Notes: generated from the letters alone by a model not told the origin. A stretch of DNA of 64,000 nt from Shewanella fidelis ATCC BAA-318 (GCF_000518605.1 NZ_JADX01000004.1:470885-534884); one strand, 5' to 3'. Counted from the stretch's first letter, positions 36,156-46,154 are shown. Numbers and translations are program-made.

Positions 36156-36567
36156 TTTCTATAATTAATTGCGATAGGCCGTTTGCTCTGCTTGTTATTA
36201 AAAAACTTTATCTAAATATCATTAGCGCGGAGTGATTAGCTAAAGAACTGTTTTATAGCGTTAATCTTTGTTAAGGCAGAATGAATCTTATTAATGATGT
36301 TGATATTCAATTTACTGAAATTAAATATGCTTAGTTTAATTAATGTGACGTTGACTTAGGTTGAGGTTTCTACTTTATTAAAAACTAACAAGGTAAGAGC
36401 GTTATGTATGCTGTGCTTTATTTATTTTGGGAGCGAATTAAATTTTTGTTGCACTGACTTAAGAGTAAAGTTTGAGCGCTTAAGTTTGTAATTAAAGAAT
36501 GTCGGAGCGAAACAAAGCAAGGCATATATCTCACGCTGAATACTGTTGATTCATAAAAAGGAGTCTT
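36156..36567. other. Non-coding region before the hypothetical membrane protein
   Basis: AT-rich stretch of about 410 bases. I see no convincing gene. A 17-codon frame at 36404-36457 has a weak AAGG site but is too short to support. The region presumably holds the promoter of the next gene. Confidence 0.4.
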
Positions 36568-36954
36568 ATGAAAAAGTACAGTTTTGCAAAGGTTCAATTG
36601 ATTTTTTTTCTGTTATTACTTTACTGCTTAGCTTTTGACTTTGTCATCTTAGACAAAGGTTTTAGCGTTTCTTATGTCCATAGAACTGAAATATGTGCTT
36701 TAGGCGTTGGGGTAGGCTTTGTCGTGCTTTATATGTTTATTGCATTAGCATTTGGAAGTGAGTTCTTTAAATTAATTTTTAGGCGTACCAATGAGTACGA
36801 GTTATTTAACTTAGGCATCACTAGATTTGTGGCATTTAGTATTGCATTTGTTTTGTTACTTTCCGGCTATATATACTCAGTGACAATTCCGGTCATGCTG
36901 CTGGTTTATGGTGAGTTACTTTATATCATTATTATAGGTGGTGACGATTGGTAA
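36568..36954 (+). CDS. Hypothetical four-span membrane protein
   Basis: A 128-residue very hydrophobic protein with probable spans at about residues 8-28, 42-64, 87-104 and 107-122. It has a GDDW C-terminus. I do not recognise the family. An AAAAAGGAG ribosome-binding site sits 5 bases from the ATG, so it is probably a real gene. It stands alone between two long non-coding stretches, with base composition as AT-rich as its surroundings, which could reflect recent acquisition. Confidence 0.6.
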   Translation: MKKYSFAKVQLIFFLLLLYCLAFDFVILDKGFSVSYVHRTEICALGVGVGFVVLYMFIALAFGSEFFKLIFRRTNEYELFNLGITRFVAFSIAFVLLLSGYIYSVTIPVMLLVYGELLYIIIIGGDDW

Positions 36955-37061
36955 TAATACTGCTCAACTTTGAATCAATGGGGGGGGATCTTTGTTAATC
37001 TATTTGTATTTATATTTTAATCTAAATGATAAATGGCTAACTGCACTCTATGAGCGGTATC

Positions 37062-37223
37062 ATACTAATCTGTAGCAACATTTTTTGTTATCCTTGAATG
37101 CTTTTTGCTTGCCGACTTCTGAGTTAAATAGCCTCACTAGGGCGTGTTCTTTTTCAGCTATTCCCCTAAATTAGTTCGCCATAAAACAGTCTAGTTTGAG
37201 CAAGGTCTTAAATTGATTGGTAT
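37062..37223 (+). repeat. Diverged copy of the dispersed TACCAATC repeat
   Basis: Left end ATACTAATCTGTA (37062-37074) and right end TTGATTGGTAT (to 37223) bound a 162-bp block. Its right part aligns with the 48925 copy: GACTTCTGAGTTAAATAGC, then CTATTCCCCTAAATTAG, then GTTTGAGCAAGGTCTTA. The left interior is largely deleted. The rest of the gap up to the tRNA shows no gene. Confidence 0.6.
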
Positions 37224-37327
37224 AAGATACTTAGAAAGAAATTAATGCCAGCTGAAGCTTGATGTATATGTACGAGGGAGCATTAATCTAAACATCTTGG
37301 GGCGTAGCCATGAGTGTTTCAGATATG

Positions 37328-37361
37328 AAAAAGCCGCTTAGATTTCTCTAAGCGGCTTATC
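37328..37361 (-). terminator. Terminator of the tRNA gene
   Basis: On the minus strand AAGCCGCTTA pairs with TAAGCGGCTT across a short loop and is followed by T-rich sequence. It lies just downstream of the tRNA 3' end. Confidence 0.88.
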
Positions 37362-37367
37362 ATAATT

Positions 37368-37444
37368 TGGTGGCCCCTCACGGACTTGAACCGTGGACCT
37401 AACGATTATGAGTCGTGTGCTCTAACCAACTGAGCTAAGGGGCC
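37368..37444 (-). tRNA. ileX: tRNA-Ile (anticodon CAU, lysidine-modified type)
   Basis: The minus strand folds into a complete 77-base cloverleaf with encoded CCA. The acceptor stem is GGCCCCT/AGGGGCC, the D arm has AGCTCAGTTGGTTAGAGCA, the anticodon loop is CTCATAA (anticodon CAT), and the T arm has GGTTCAAGTCC. The acceptor and anticodon stems (CGACTCATAATCG) resemble E. coli ileX/ileY rather than metT. I therefore call the minor isoleucine tRNA whose C34 is changed to lysidine to read AUA. Elongator Met is the alternative. Confidence 0.85.
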
Positions 37445-37672
37445 GACTTAAGATAGTCGTCACTATCGAAAGCGGAAAGAAGTATACGAGGTTTAATTAC
37501 ACTTGTCACCACAGATTTAGCTATAAACGCACTTATTAATGCGCAACTGCCTATCTGTTAATCAATATTTCGATATTTTGCTCGATACTCAGTTTGTCGA
37601 TGCACCTTTTGGACTTAGACCGCTATTCCAAAGTAGTTAACTCTCAAGCCTGCAGAGTAATTTTAGCTATAA

Positions 37673-37697
37673 AAAAAGCTGCCAGAGGCAGCTTTTT
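37673..37697 (-). terminator. Terminator after rpoD
   Basis: AAAAAGCTGCC-AGA-GGCAGCTTTTT is an 11-bp stem with a three-base loop and T-tract on the minus strand, about 20 bases past the rpoD stop. Confidence 0.92.
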
Positions 37698-37717
37698 AGT
37701 ATTATCGGACGTTTAGA

Positions 37718-39568
37718 CTATTCGTCTAGGAACGATTTTAAGATCTCTGAGCGAGAAGGGTGGCGCAACTTACGTAGCGCTTTAGCTTCAATCTGACGAA
37801 TACGCTCACGGGTTACGTCAAACTGCTTACCCACTTCTTCAAGCGTGTGGTCTGTGTTCATGTCGATACCGAAACGCATACGCAGTACTTTAGCTTCACG
37901 AGCTGTAAGACCGGCTAGAACTTCATGAGTTGCGTTTTTCAAGCTTTCGCCTGTCGCAGAATCAAGAGGTAGTTCAAGCGTTGTATCTTCAATAAAATCA
38001 CCTAAGTGCGAATCTTCGTCATCACCAATTGGTGTTTCCATTGAGATTGGCTCTTTAGCAATCTTAAGTACCTTACGGATCTTATCTTCAGGCATTAACA
38101 TACGCTCTGCCAACTCTTCTGGAGAAGGCTCACGACCCATCTCTTGCAGCATTTGACGAGAGATACGGTTAAGCTTGTTGATTGTCTCAATCATGTGCAC
38201 AGGAATACGGATCGTTCTTGCTTGGTCTGCAATAGAGCGAGTGATCGCTTGACGGATCCACCATGTTGCGTAGGTCGAGAACTTGTAACCACGACGGTAT
38301 TCAAACTTATCTACCGCTTTCATCAGACCGATGTTACCTTCCTGGATCAGATCCAAGAACTGTAGACCACGGTTGGTGTATTTTTTCGCGATAGAAATTA
38401 CTAGACGTAAGTTAGCTTCAACCATCTCTTTTTTCGCACGGCGAGCTTTTGCTTCACCGATTGACATGCGACGGTTGATATCTTTAATTGCACCAATTGC
38501 AAGACCTGTTTCAGTCTCAATAGCGTCTAGTTTGGCACGGCAACGCTGTACATCGTACTCAACCATCTGTAGACCTTCTACATATGGCTTGCCTGATGCT
38601 AGCTCGTCATTGAACCATTCAATGCTGCTTTCATTGCTTGTGTATACTTTGACGAAGTTTTTCTTCGGCATTTTGGCTTGTTCAACACAAAGTTTCATGA
38701 TCAAACGTTCTTGAACACGTACTTTGTCCATCATAGAGCGCATGTTTTTAACTAAGCGGTCAAACTGCTTAGGCATTAAACGGAACTCTTTGAAGATCTC
38801 GCCAATTTCAAATAGGGCTACTGTCGACTCTGGGTGACCACGACCTTTTTCTGCAATAATTCTTAACGCATTTTCGTGGGCAGCGCGCAATATAGCGAAC
38901 TTTTCTTTGGCTTCTTCAGGATCAGGACCTTTTGGACCATCCTCGTCACCATCTACACCATCTTCGTCATCGTCATCATCGTCGTCATCGTCTTCGTCAT
39001 CTAGATCTTCATCAGATAACTCTGAACCAACGTGAGTCGCTGTCGGTGCGACATCTTCTGCATTTGGATCAACAAACCCAGAAATAATGTCAGATAGTCT
39101 AACTTCTTCAGCTTCGTAACGGTCATATTGCTCAAGGATCATTGCAATTGCTTGCGGGTATTCCGCAACAGATGCTTGAACAGTGTTGATGCCTTCTTCA
39201 ATACGCTTAGCAATAACAATCTCGCCTTCGCGGGTTAGAAGTTCAACAGTACCCATTTCACGCATATACATACGTACAGGGTCAGTAGTACGACCTAATT
39301 CAGCTTCTACTGTTGCAAGTGCAGCAGCAGCTTCTTCTGCAGCATCATCATCGGTGCTGTCTTCAGACATCATGATTTCATCAGCATCCGGAGCCTGTTC
39401 ATAGACTCGAATACCCATGTCATTGATCATCTGGATAATATCTTCAATCTGGTCTGAATCGACCATGTCTGCAGGTAAGTGATCGTTCACTTCTGCATAG
39501 GTTAAGTAACCTTGCTCTTTACCTTTGGCGAGCAACAATTTTAGTTGCGACTGCGGAGTATGATCCAT
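37718..39568 (-). CDS. rpoD: RNA polymerase primary sigma factor (sigma-70)
   Basis: The housekeeping sigma factor, 616 residues against 613 in E. coli. Region 1.1 opens [21 protein letters not shown] non-conserved acidic linker with nine consecutive Asp lies near residue 190. Region 2 contains [21 protein letters not shown] and [11 protein letters not shown], and region 4 the [18 protein letters not shown] near the C-terminus. ATG 39568 is preferred over ATG 39577, since GGATG spacing and similarity to the E. coli start favour it. It is the last gene of the rpsU-yqeY-dnaG-rpoD block and ends at a strong terminator. Confidence 0.97.
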   Translation of the reverse strand: MDHTPQSQLKLLLAKGKEQGYLTYAEVNDHLPADMVDSDQIEDIIQMINDMGIRVYEQAPDADEIMMSEDSTDDDAAEEAAAALATVEAELGRTTDPVRMYMREMGTVELLTREGEIVIAKRIEEGINTVQASVAEYPQAIAMILEQYDRYEAEEVRLSDIISGFVDPNAEDVAPTATHVGSELSDEDLDDEDDDDDDDDDEDGVDGDEDGPKGPDPEEAKEKFAILRAAHENALRIIAEKGRGHPESTVALFEIGEIFKEFRLMPKQFDRLVKNMRSMMDKVRVQERLIMKLCVEQAKMPKKNFVKVYTSNESSIEWFNDELASGKPYVEGLQMVEYDVQRCRAKLDAIETETGLAIGAIKDINRRMSIGEAKARRAKKEMVEANLRLVISIAKKYTNRGLQFLDLIQEGNIGLMKAVDKFEYRRGYKFSTYATWWIRQAITRSIADQARTIRIPVHMIETINKLNRISRQMLQEMGREPSPEELAERMLMPEDKIRKVLKIAKEPISMETPIGDDEDSHLGDFIEDTTLELPLDSATGESLKNATHEVLAGLTAREAKVLRMRFGIDMNTDHTLEEVGKQFDVTRERIRQIEAKALRKLRHPSRSEILKSFLDE

Positions 39569-39694
39569 AGATATCATCCAAGTTGGGAAACAGTTAAAAC
39601 GACGGGCAAAAAACAGCCACGCAAGTCGTCAATTATAGCCTTCGGCGCTTATCTGTGCTAGTCCAAGTGTTTACTTTTGAGGCTGAAATATTAA

Positions 39695-41425
39695 CTAAGC
39701 CTTGTTTTTAATCACTGAAATGAGCTTACTAAGCTGTAACCGCTCTTCTTTCGTGAGGTTCTTTTTCATACTCAGCTCTTGATAGCGTTGTTCAAGATAC
39801 TGGTTGTTTAACCACACGAGTGTTTCTTTTAACTTTTGAAGCAAGTTTTCATCCGCCACTTGGTGATCCCATTGGGTCAGTTTTTTTAGAGTGCTGAATT
39901 GGTTATCGCCTCTAAACTGTTCAAGTAGTTGTGCGCTGCTTATCACTTGTCCACGAGTTAAATCTAATACAAGGGTCAGCAAATCAATGCCGGCCATCTG
40001 TATATGTTTTAGCGCTGGTTGCTCAGGCAGTTTCTCACCTAAGTGCGGGTGTTGTGCAAGTAATGCGATGGCTAATCGCAATGGTGTACCACGACCCTTT
40101 AGCGCTTTGTGCTGATTAGGTTTATCGGCCGACTTAGTCGAAAAGTTAAATTTTCGCTTAAGTTCATCAGCACCGTTCATTCTTAGCTTGTGAGCTAAAT
40201 CTTCGAGTAACAGGCTCTGTAAAACAGTATCCTGCACTTTTTCAATTAGTTTGATGGCATGTTGTGCCAACACACTTTTGTCTTCGTTGCCGTACGTCTT
40301 TGCTAAGTTTTCAAATAAAAACTCTGGTAACGCCATGGCGTTATCGATACGGCTTTCAAATTCTTGCTTACCAATTTGTCTAACTAAAGTATCTGGATCT
40401 TCACCTTCAGGTAAAAACATAAATCGTACCTGATTACCAGGCTTTAGTAGTGGTAGCGCTGTTTCTAGTGCCCGCCAAGCGGCTTCTTTGCCGGCATTGT
40501 CACCGTCATAACAGCAGATAACTTCTTTGGCACTACGCAGTAATAACTGAAATTGATCAGCTGTCGTTGAAGTGCCAAGAGAGGCGACCGCATAATCTAC
40601 ATCAAATTGCGCTAGTGCCACAACATCCATATAGCCTTCCACAATCAGTACTCTGTGTGGATCGCGATGACGTTGTTTTAATTCGTAAAGACCGTAAAGC
40701 TCATTACCCTTATGAAATATGGGCGTTTCTGGAGAATTCAAGTACTTTGGTGTACCTTCTCCTAAAACTCGGCCGCCAAATCCAATGACTCGTCCGCGTC
40801 TATCGCGGATTGGAAACATAAGACGGTCACGAAATCGGTCGTAACGCTTACCGCTGTCATTTTCAATGACCATACCTGCAGTAAGTAATTTATCTTGTGA
40901 GTCTTGGTTTTGACGATAGCGGCTTAGTAAGCCATCCCAGCCATCGGGGGCAAAACCAATATTGAAGTGCTCAACCACTTCTTTTGAAAGACCTCGATGT
41001 GCTAAGTAATCAAGGACTTTTTGTTTATCAGTATGTTGTCTTAATTGACTTTGGAAAAAGAGACTGGCTTCTTCCATGAGCTGATATAAATCGCGGCTTA
41101 ACTCTTGATCGCGCGGTTTACCTGTACCTTGTTCTCTTGGTACTTCTAGCCCTAGTTGTCCGGCGAGCTCTTCTATCGCATCGACAAAATCGAGGCGGTC
41201 ATATTCCATAACAAAGTCAATGACGTTGCCGTGTGCGCCGCAACCAAAGCAATGATAAAACTGTTTATCTCTGCTAACGGTAAAAGAGGGTGATTTTTCG
41301 CTATGAAAAGGACAACAGGCAGAGTGGTTTTTACCCGCCTTCTTTAGGGGCACTCTATGGTCGATCAAGTCGACAATATCAGTGCGAGCGACTAGCTCAT
41401 TAATAAAATCACGTGGTATCGCCAT
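39695..41425 (-). CDS. dnaG: DNA primase
   Basis: A 576-residue primase that lays down RNA primers at the replication fork. The N-terminal CHC2 zinc finger is near residues 38-62 (CCPFHSEK and YHCFGCGAHG). The TOPRIM catalytic core has VLIVEGYMDVVAL and CCYDGDNAGKEAA, and a C-terminal DnaB-interaction domain follows. Length is close to E. coli (581). It lies 126 bases upstream of rpoD in the same direction. A hairpin separates it from yqeY. Confidence 0.97.
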   Translation of the reverse strand: MAIPRDFINELVARTDIVDLIDHRVPLKKAGKNHSACCPFHSEKSPSFTVSRDKQFYHCFGCGAHGNVIDFVMEYDRLDFVDAIEELAGQLGLEVPREQGTGKPRDQELSRDLYQLMEEASLFFQSQLRQHTDKQKVLDYLAHRGLSKEVVEHFNIGFAPDGWDGLLSRYRQNQDSQDKLLTAGMVIENDSGKRYDRFRDRLMFPIRDRRGRVIGFGGRVLGEGTPKYLNSPETPIFHKGNELYGLYELKQRHRDPHRVLIVEGYMDVVALAQFDVDYAVASLGTSTTADQFQLLLRSAKEVICCYDGDNAGKEAAWRALETALPLLKPGNQVRFMFLPEGEDPDTLVRQIGKQEFESRIDNAMALPEFLFENLAKTYGNEDKSVLAQHAIKLIEKVQDTVLQSLLLEDLAHKLRMNGADELKRKFNFSTKSADKPNQHKALKGRGTPLRLAIALLAQHPHLGEKLPEQPALKHIQMAGIDLLTLVLDLTRGQVISSAQLLEQFRGDNQFSTLKKLTQWDHQVADENLLQKLKETLVWLNNQYLEQRYQELSMKKNLTKEERLQLSKLISVIKNKA

Positions 41426-41520
41426 TAGTGTTGTTCAATGCCGCCTTGGTTACGTGAGATCAAAAGTAACCTGAAATTAGAAACTTCAAGTATGTAAATT
41501 TGTAAATCTTGAAAACAAAC

Positions 41521-41542
41521 AAGCCGCGCAGGAGCACGGCTT
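41521..41542 (-). terminator. Internal hairpin between yqeY and dnaG
   Basis: AAGCCG and CGGCTT arms with a 10-base loop are followed on the minus strand by GTTTG. It is an imperfect terminator-like element inside the macromolecular synthesis operon, comparable in place to the E. coli attenuator between rpsU and dnaG. Confidence 0.6.
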
Positions 41543-41563
41543 ATTCATGCGATAAAACTAAAG

Positions 41564-42007
41564 TTATTTGAGTTTAGCACGGATCATAGCGCCAATTGCC
41601 GCCATGTCAGCTCTACCCATTACCTTTGGCTTTAAAGCTCCCATTACTTTACCCATATCCGCCATGGTGGATGCGCCCATCTCTAGGATGCTTGCATCAA
41701 CTAGCGCAACAATTTCTTCTTCAGAAAGTGCCTTCGGCAGAAAATGCTCTAAAACTAGAATTTCTTCGGCTTCAGTTTGTGCTAGCTCATCACGACCTGC
41801 TGCTTCATATTGAGCAATAGAGTCACGACGCTGTTTTACCATTTTGGTTAAGACCGCTATAGCTTGCTCGTCAGTCAGGGTTTCGCGGGTATCCACTTCA
41901 ACCTGTTTAACGGCGGCTAGTGCCATACGAATTGTCCCCAAGCGCACCTTTTCTTTGGCGCGCATGGCTTCTTTCATTTGGTCTTTTAGCTGATCAACTA
42001 GGCTCAT
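41564..42007 (-). CDS. yqeY: GatB/YqeY domain-containing protein
   Basis: A 147-residue protein homologous to the tail domain of the GatB amidotransferase subunit. It begins LVDQLKDQMKEAMRAKEKVRLGTIRMAL and ends MGKVMGALKPKVMGRADMAAIGAMIRAKL, both typical. A tRNA-related role is assumed from the GatB domain but not proven. It lies 7 bases after rpsU, so it is co-expressed with S21. No strong ribosome-binding site precedes it, consistent with translational coupling. Confidence 0.93.
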   Translation of the reverse strand: MSLVDQLKDQMKEAMRAKEKVRLGTIRMALAAVKQVEVDTRETLTDEQAIAVLTKMVKQRRDSIAQYEAAGRDELAQTEAEEILVLEHFLPKALSEEEIVALVDASILEMGASTMADMGKVMGALKPKVMGRADMAAIGAMIRAKLK

Positions 42008-42014
42008 AATGAGA

Positions 42015-42230
42015 TTAGTATAAACGTACGCGACGTGCGTTTTCGCGAGAAAGCTTCTTAGCTAGACGCTTAACTGCAGCGGCTTTAGCACGCTTACGTG
42101 CAGTAGTTGGCTTCTCGTAGAATTCACGAGCGCGAACGTCGGCTAAAATACCAGCTTTTTCACAAGAGCGCTTGAAACGACGTAGAGCTACGTCGAATGG
42201 TTCGTTTTCACGTACTTTAATAATTGGCAT
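42015..42230 (-). CDS. rpsU: 30S ribosomal protein S21
   Basis: A 71-residue, very basic ribosomal protein. [20 protein letters not shown] at the start and the Arg/Lys-rich C-terminus ([10 protein letters not shown]) match bacterial S21 almost exactly in length. AAGGGG precedes the start. It heads the rpsU-yqeY-dnaG-rpoD operon and is divergent from tsaD across 227 bases. Confidence 0.98.
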   Translation of the reverse strand: MPIIKVRENEPFDVALRRFKRSCEKAGILADVRAREFYEKPTTARKRAKAAAVKRLAKKLSRENARRVRLY

Positions 42231-42457
42231 ACGCCATCACCCCTTAGGTGTAGGTTGTGTGAGACAATTACTTGACTCAGATAATTTAAAAATGGTGCGA
42301 AATTCTATACCGACTTCGTATCTCTTGTAAACCCCCTATTGCGATCAGAATGAGTCATAATTGGAGATATTACGTGCGATGTGTATCGGGACTATGGAGT
42401 AATTAAAGCACAGCAGGTAGAATTAGCGCTAATTATGTCAACTGAAGACGAGAGAAA

Positions 42458-43474
42458 ATGCGGGTTTTAGGTATAGAAACATCCTGTGATGAAACAGGTA
42501 TTGCGGTTTATGACGATGAAAAGGGCTTGTTATCACATACTCTATATAGTCAGGTTAAATTGCATGCGGATTACGGTGGGGTTGTACCTGAATTGGCATC
42601 TCGTGACCATGTTCGTAAAATTGTGCCTTTAATTCGTCAAGCATTGAATGATGCAGGCATGACAATTGATGACTTAGATGGTATCGCTTATACCAAAGGT
42701 CCAGGGCTTATCGGGGCGTTGCTTGTGGGCGCTTGTGTTGGTCGTGCATTAGCATTCTCTTGGGATAAGCCTGCCATTGGTGTGCATCATATGGAAGGCC
42801 ACTTACTTGCACCAATGCTTGAAGATGATGTCCCTGAATTTCCATTTTTAGCTTTACTTGTTTCTGGCGGACACTCAATGATTGTCGGCGTTGAAGGCAT
42901 TGGTCGTTACACGGTTCTTGGTGAGTCGGTTGATGATGCTGCCGGTGAAGCATTTGATAAAACAGCAAAATTGATGGGACTAGATTACCCAGGTGGCCCA
43001 AGGTTATCAAAACTCGCTGCCAAAGGTGTACCGAATAGTTATAAGTTCCCACGTCCGATGACTGACAAACCGGGTTTAAACATGAGCTTCTCTGGTTTAA
43101 AAACATTCACGGCAAACACAATTGCTGCCGAACCAGATGATGAACAAACTCGTGCTAATATTGCCTGTGCTTTTGAAGAAGCGGTTGTCGATACCTTAGC
43201 CATTAAGTGTCAGCGTGCTTTAAAGCAAACAGGTTATAAAAACTTAGTTATAGCCGGTGGTGTAAGCGCTAATACACGATTACGTGCATCACTAAGTGAC
43301 ATGATGCAGAAGTTAGGCGGCAAAGTTTACTATCCTCGTGGCGAGTTCTGTACCGATAACGGAGCCATGATCGCTTATGCAGGTCTACAGCGTTTAAAAG
43401 CCGGCCAAATTGAAGATTTAGCTGTTAAAGGCCAACCAAGATGGCCTTTAGATACGCTAGAACCCGTAGATTAA
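42458..43474 (+). CDS. tsaD: tRNA N6-adenosine threonylcarbamoyltransferase
   Basis: The universal enzyme that installs t6A37 on ANN-decoding tRNAs together with TsaB and TsaE. It has 338 residues (E. coli 337). The N-terminal [20 protein letters not shown] and metal-binding HMEGH at residues 111-115 are diagnostic, as are [17 protein letters not shown] and [18 protein letters not shown] site precedes the ATG. It is monocistronic, ended by a strong hairpin, and convergent with the 2OG oxygenase gene. Confidence 0.97.
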   Translation: MRVLGIETSCDETGIAVYDDEKGLLSHTLYSQVKLHADYGGVVPELASRDHVRKIVPLIRQALNDAGMTIDDLDGIAYTKGPGLIGALLVGACVGRALAFSWDKPAIGVHHMEGHLLAPMLEDDVPEFPFLALLVSGGHSMIVGVEGIGRYTVLGESVDDAAGEAFDKTAKLMGLDYPGGPRLSKLAAKGVPNSYKFPRPMTDKPGLNMSFSGLKTFTANTIAAEPDDEQTRANIACAFEEAVVDTLAIKCQRALKQTGYKNLVIAGGVSANTRLRASLSDMMQKLGGKVYYPRGEFCTDNGAMIAYAGLQRLKAGQIEDLAVKGQPRWPLDTLEPVD

Positions 43475-43490
43475 GATGAAAAATACCCAT

Positions 43491-43517
43491 AGCGGCGCTC
43501 ATTGAGCGCCGCTTTTG
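43491..43517 (+). terminator. Terminator after tsaD
   Basis: AGCGGCGCTCA and TGAGCGCCGCT form an 11-bp stem with a single T between the arms, followed by TTTTG. It lies 17 bases past the tsaD stop and just before the convergent gene end. Confidence 0.85.
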
Positions 43518-43519
43518 TA

Positions 43520-44143
43520 TTAAAAGCCGTGATTAGCGTTACTAACCCGAAACCAGCCTGCGATGCTGTAACGATTAACGGTCGTAGGTAATACTTCGTG
43601 GGGGAAACGCTCACTCAAAAACACCACCCATTTACCAAACTCTGGGCTAATGGTCTCAAGTTTGTTGTCTTGTTCATCATAAACAACTAGCTCTCCTGCA
43701 TGCTCTGCTCGCCAGTCATGATTGAGAAATAGTACTGAGGTTAGAATTCGATTTCGCGAACCTTGTAGTACATCTGAGTGCTTTTGATAGAATGCACCGG
43801 GCTCGTAAATAGCGTAGTGACTCTCAAAATCAAATAGCCCCATATATAGGCGCTTATTTATCCCTTCACGTAATTGAGTCATTAGATCTAAATATTGTTT
43901 GTCTGCAGAGCGCTGCTCTGATAACCAACGAATTTGATCACTGCGAATGCTATCGACTAACTGCTGCTCACCGCCACGACCAATAGCGGCAGGACGAAAG
44001 TCATCCCATGTTGCATTCTTTGAGGTTTGTAATAATTGCTCACAAACAGATGTAGGCAGAGTGTCAGACAGAACAATGTAGCCGGTTTCAACCAATGCAT
44101 CAGCAATGGTATCCATCACAGCTTCACTTAATTGTGGAACCAT
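43520..44143 (-). CDS. 2-oxoglutarate-Fe(II) oxygenase family protein
   Basis: A prolyl-4-hydroxylase-like 2OG oxygenase of about 207 residues. The iron ligands are the HxD in FYQKHSDVLQG and the distal histidine in SERFPHEVLP; the 2OG-binding arginine is in NRYSIAGWFR. The substrate is unknown; related proteins act on proteins or small molecules. ATG 44143 is chosen provisionally: a TTG at 44164 extends the frame and an ATG at 44116 shortens it, and no site is clearly best. Confidence 0.82.
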   Translation of the reverse strand: MVPQLSEAVMDTIADALVETGYIVLSDTLPTSVCEQLLQTSKNATWDDFRPAAIGRGGEQQLVDSIRSDQIRWLSEQRSADKQYLDLMTQLREGINKRLYMGLFDFESHYAIYEPGAFYQKHSDVLQGSRNRILTSVLFLNHDWRAEHAGELVVYDEQDNKLETISPEFGKWVVFLSERFPHEVLPTTVNRYSIAGWFRVSNANHGF

Positions 44144-44384
44144 AGAAAGGTGTACTCGAAACAAGATAACACGATAACTTTACTGGCAGGCTCAAAAAAG
44201 ATGAGCGCTGTATTCGAGAGTAGTGTCAGAAAGGTAACGCTTGGGCTACCCAGTCAAAATCGGCGCGATTATAGACTGGGATTTTTAAAAGGCAATCGTA
44301 ATAATTAAAGGTTGCTAATTAAGGCTTATCAGGAAACTTGGTGTGAGACAGCCTGATCAGTTAATGTTTTTAAATAACGAGTGA

Positions 44385-44996
44385 TTATGGTGCTTTTGTG
44401 CGCTTCTTACGTGAGACTTTTGACTCCTCACCTTTTAGCAATCGCTGAATATTATCTTTATGACGGATAACGATTAGCGTTGAAAGCATAGCAACTGGGA
44501 TGGTGAATCTATCATCTAGCCACCAGGTATAAACAGGTGCAAGTAGTGCAGTGCAAATAGCGGCAAAAGAGGAGTAGCGAGTGATTAACACTAACAGTAC
44601 CCATGAGCCCATTAGGCATAGCGCAAGATCATGACCAATTGGTGCCATAGCCCCAAAAGCGGTTGCAACGCCTTTACCACCTTTAAAGTTGAAAAAGATT
44701 GGAAAAATGTGCCCGAGACAGGCTGCTATCGCAATAACGCCTAATGCAATAGGATCAACGCCAAGTCTGAATGCTAAATAAGCAGGTGCTGCGCCCTTTA
44801 GCATATCAAAAAACAGCACGAGTGCAGCGGAGCTTGCTCCACCAATACGCAGCACATTGGTTGCACCAGGGTTACCTGAGCCTTGAGTGCGCGGATCAGG
44901 AAGGCCTCGTAGTTTACATACCAGAACAGCACTGGAAATTGAGCCTGCTAAATATGCGCTCAAGATCATGACTATTGTAACTACTGTTAGGCTCAA
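44385..44996 (-). CDS. plsY: Glycerol-3-phosphate acyltransferase
   Basis: An inner-membrane enzyme that transfers the acyl group from acyl-phosphate to glycerol-3-phosphate, the first step of phospholipid synthesis with PlsX. It has 203 residues and about five spans. GSGNPGATN at residues 39-47 and [15 protein letters not shown] near 103-117 are the active-site loops. The start is TTG at 44996 with AAGGAAA upstream. It is divergent from folB and has a basic C-terminal tail. Confidence 0.95.
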   Translation of the reverse strand: MSLTVVTIVMILSAYLAGSISSAVLVCKLRGLPDPRTQGSGNPGATNVLRIGGASSAALVLFFDMLKGAAPAYLAFRLGVDPIALGVIAIAACLGHIFPIFFNFKGGKGVATAFGAMAPIGHDLALCLMGSWVLLVLITRYSSFAAICTALLAPVYTWWLDDRFTIPVAMLSTLIVIRHKDNIQRLLKGEESKVSRKKRTKAP

Positions 44997-45308
44997 ATTG
45001 GTTTCCTTATCCGTCTTAGGGTATTATCGCGCCACATAAAAAACTGTGCCCGTATATTTTGTTCTAAGTGATGAAATAAACAGGTAAAGATTGGTTTAAA
45101 TACTGCCGAACAACCTTTGCTTAGCAACCTTGCTTTAAAAGCGACAGTATTAAATAAAATCTTTATGTAGCGAGGCTTATCCTACTTTGCTTTGGTCTTG
45201 TAAGAAAGAGCAATAGCGTAATATTTCAGCATTGCAACGGATTATATCTCGTTTGTCCGTTTTAGCTTATCAGACCTCAGTGTCATGGATTAGAGTTTTG
45301 GAGAAATC
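44997..45308. other. Divergent plsY-folB intergenic region
   Basis: A 312-base region holding the promoters of plsY and folB. I found no gene, repeat-family copy or strong hairpin in it. The folB ribosome-binding site TTGGAG lies at its right end. Confidence 0.5.
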
Positions 45309-45662
45309 ATGGATAAAGTACTGATTAGAGAACTAAGAATTGAAACTGTTATCGGAATTTATGAGTGGGAAAAGCAGATCCACCAAAGCTTACTTATTGA
45401 TTTAGATATGGCATGGGATAATCGCCAAGCAGCGGCAGGAGATGATTATCAACATGCACTCTGCTACGAAACTGTTTCAAATAGATTAACTGCACTAATT
45501 ACTGAAAAACCTATTGAGCTCATTGAAACTGTGGCTGAAATGGTTGCTAAATGTGTTATGGATGAATTTAATGTGCCTTGGGTTAAAGTAAAAGTGATGA
45601 AGCCTGGCGCTGTGCCTACCGCGGCTGCTGTAGGTGTTGAAATTGAGCGGGGTCATGGATAA
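45309..45662 (+). CDS. folB: Dihydroneopterin aldolase
   Basis: A 117-residue pteridine aldolase of the folate pathway that makes 6-hydroxymethyl-dihydropterin. The N-terminal IRELRIETVIGIYEWEKQIHQ, the Tyr of HALCYETVSNRL, the IELIETVAEMVAK block and the lysine of KVKVMKPGAV match FolB. The size equals the family. folK starts immediately after the stop, and FolK uses the FolB product, so the pair forms a pathway unit. Confidence 0.96.
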   Translation: MDKVLIRELRIETVIGIYEWEKQIHQSLLIDLDMAWDNRQAAAGDDYQHALCYETVSNRLTALITEKPIELIETVAEMVAKCVMDEFNVPWVKVKVMKPGAVPTAAAVGVEIERGHG

Positions 45663-46154
45663 ATGGCAAAGATTTTTATCAGCCTTGGTAGCAATATCGA
45701 GCCTGAAAGCCACCTTAAGGCTGCTTTAATCGACCTAGGTCATCATTTTGATAAGCTAGAATTGTCTTCAGTATATGAAAGTGAAGCGGTAGGCTTTGAC
45801 GGCACAAACTTTCTCAATATGGTGGTAGCGGCAGAAACCAATATGACCATTGAACAGGTTGTGAGCTGTTTTAAGCAGATTGAACAAGATCATGGCCGTG
45901 TTAAAGGCGCAAAGAAATTTGCTCCAAGAACATTAGATATCGATCTATTACTGTATGACGATGTTGTTAGTCAACAACCAATAGAGTTACCGAGAGCTGA
46001 AATCCTTTATAATGCCTTCGTATTATGGCCACTAGCGGAAATTGCCCCTCATTTGCATCACCCTGTTGTTAAGCAGTCGTATCAATCCCTTTGGCACGAT
46101 TACGACAAGCAACAACAGTCATTATGGCCAATTGAGTTCGATTGGTCTGCTTAA
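45663..46154 (+). CDS. folK: 2-amino-4-hydroxy-6-hydroxymethyldihydropteridine pyrophosphokinase
   Basis: The 163-residue HPPK of folate synthesis. It begins with [20 protein letters not shown]. The signature [14 protein letters not shown] (magnesium-binding Asp pair) is near residues 90-103, followed by [21 protein letters not shown]. It starts directly after folB's stop (TAAATG), with no separate promoter likely. uppP follows after 22 bases. Confidence 0.96.
   Translation: MAKIFISLGSNIEPESHLKAALIDLGHHFDKLELSSVYESEAVGFDGTNFLNMVVAAETNMTIEQVVSCFKQIEQDHGRVKGAKKFAPRTLDIDLLLYDDVVSQQPIELPRAEILYNAFVLWPLAEIAPHLHHPVVKQSYQSLWHDYDKQQQSLWPIEFDWSA

Noticed and set aside
36404..36457. Seventeen-codon frame before the four-span membrane protein
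   Set aside because: Only a weak AAGG upstream and too short; could be a leader peptide but nothing supports regulation.
37368..37444. Elongator tRNA-Met as the identity of the CAU tRNA
   Set aside because: Acceptor GGCCCCT and the CGACTCATAATCG anticodon stem agree with ileX/ileY rather than metT, though confirmation by a tRNA classifier is desirable.
38950..39010. Aspartate run in RpoD as a possible frameshift or repeat expansion artefact
   Set aside because: E. coli RpoD has a similar acidic linker at this place and the frame is intact on both sides.
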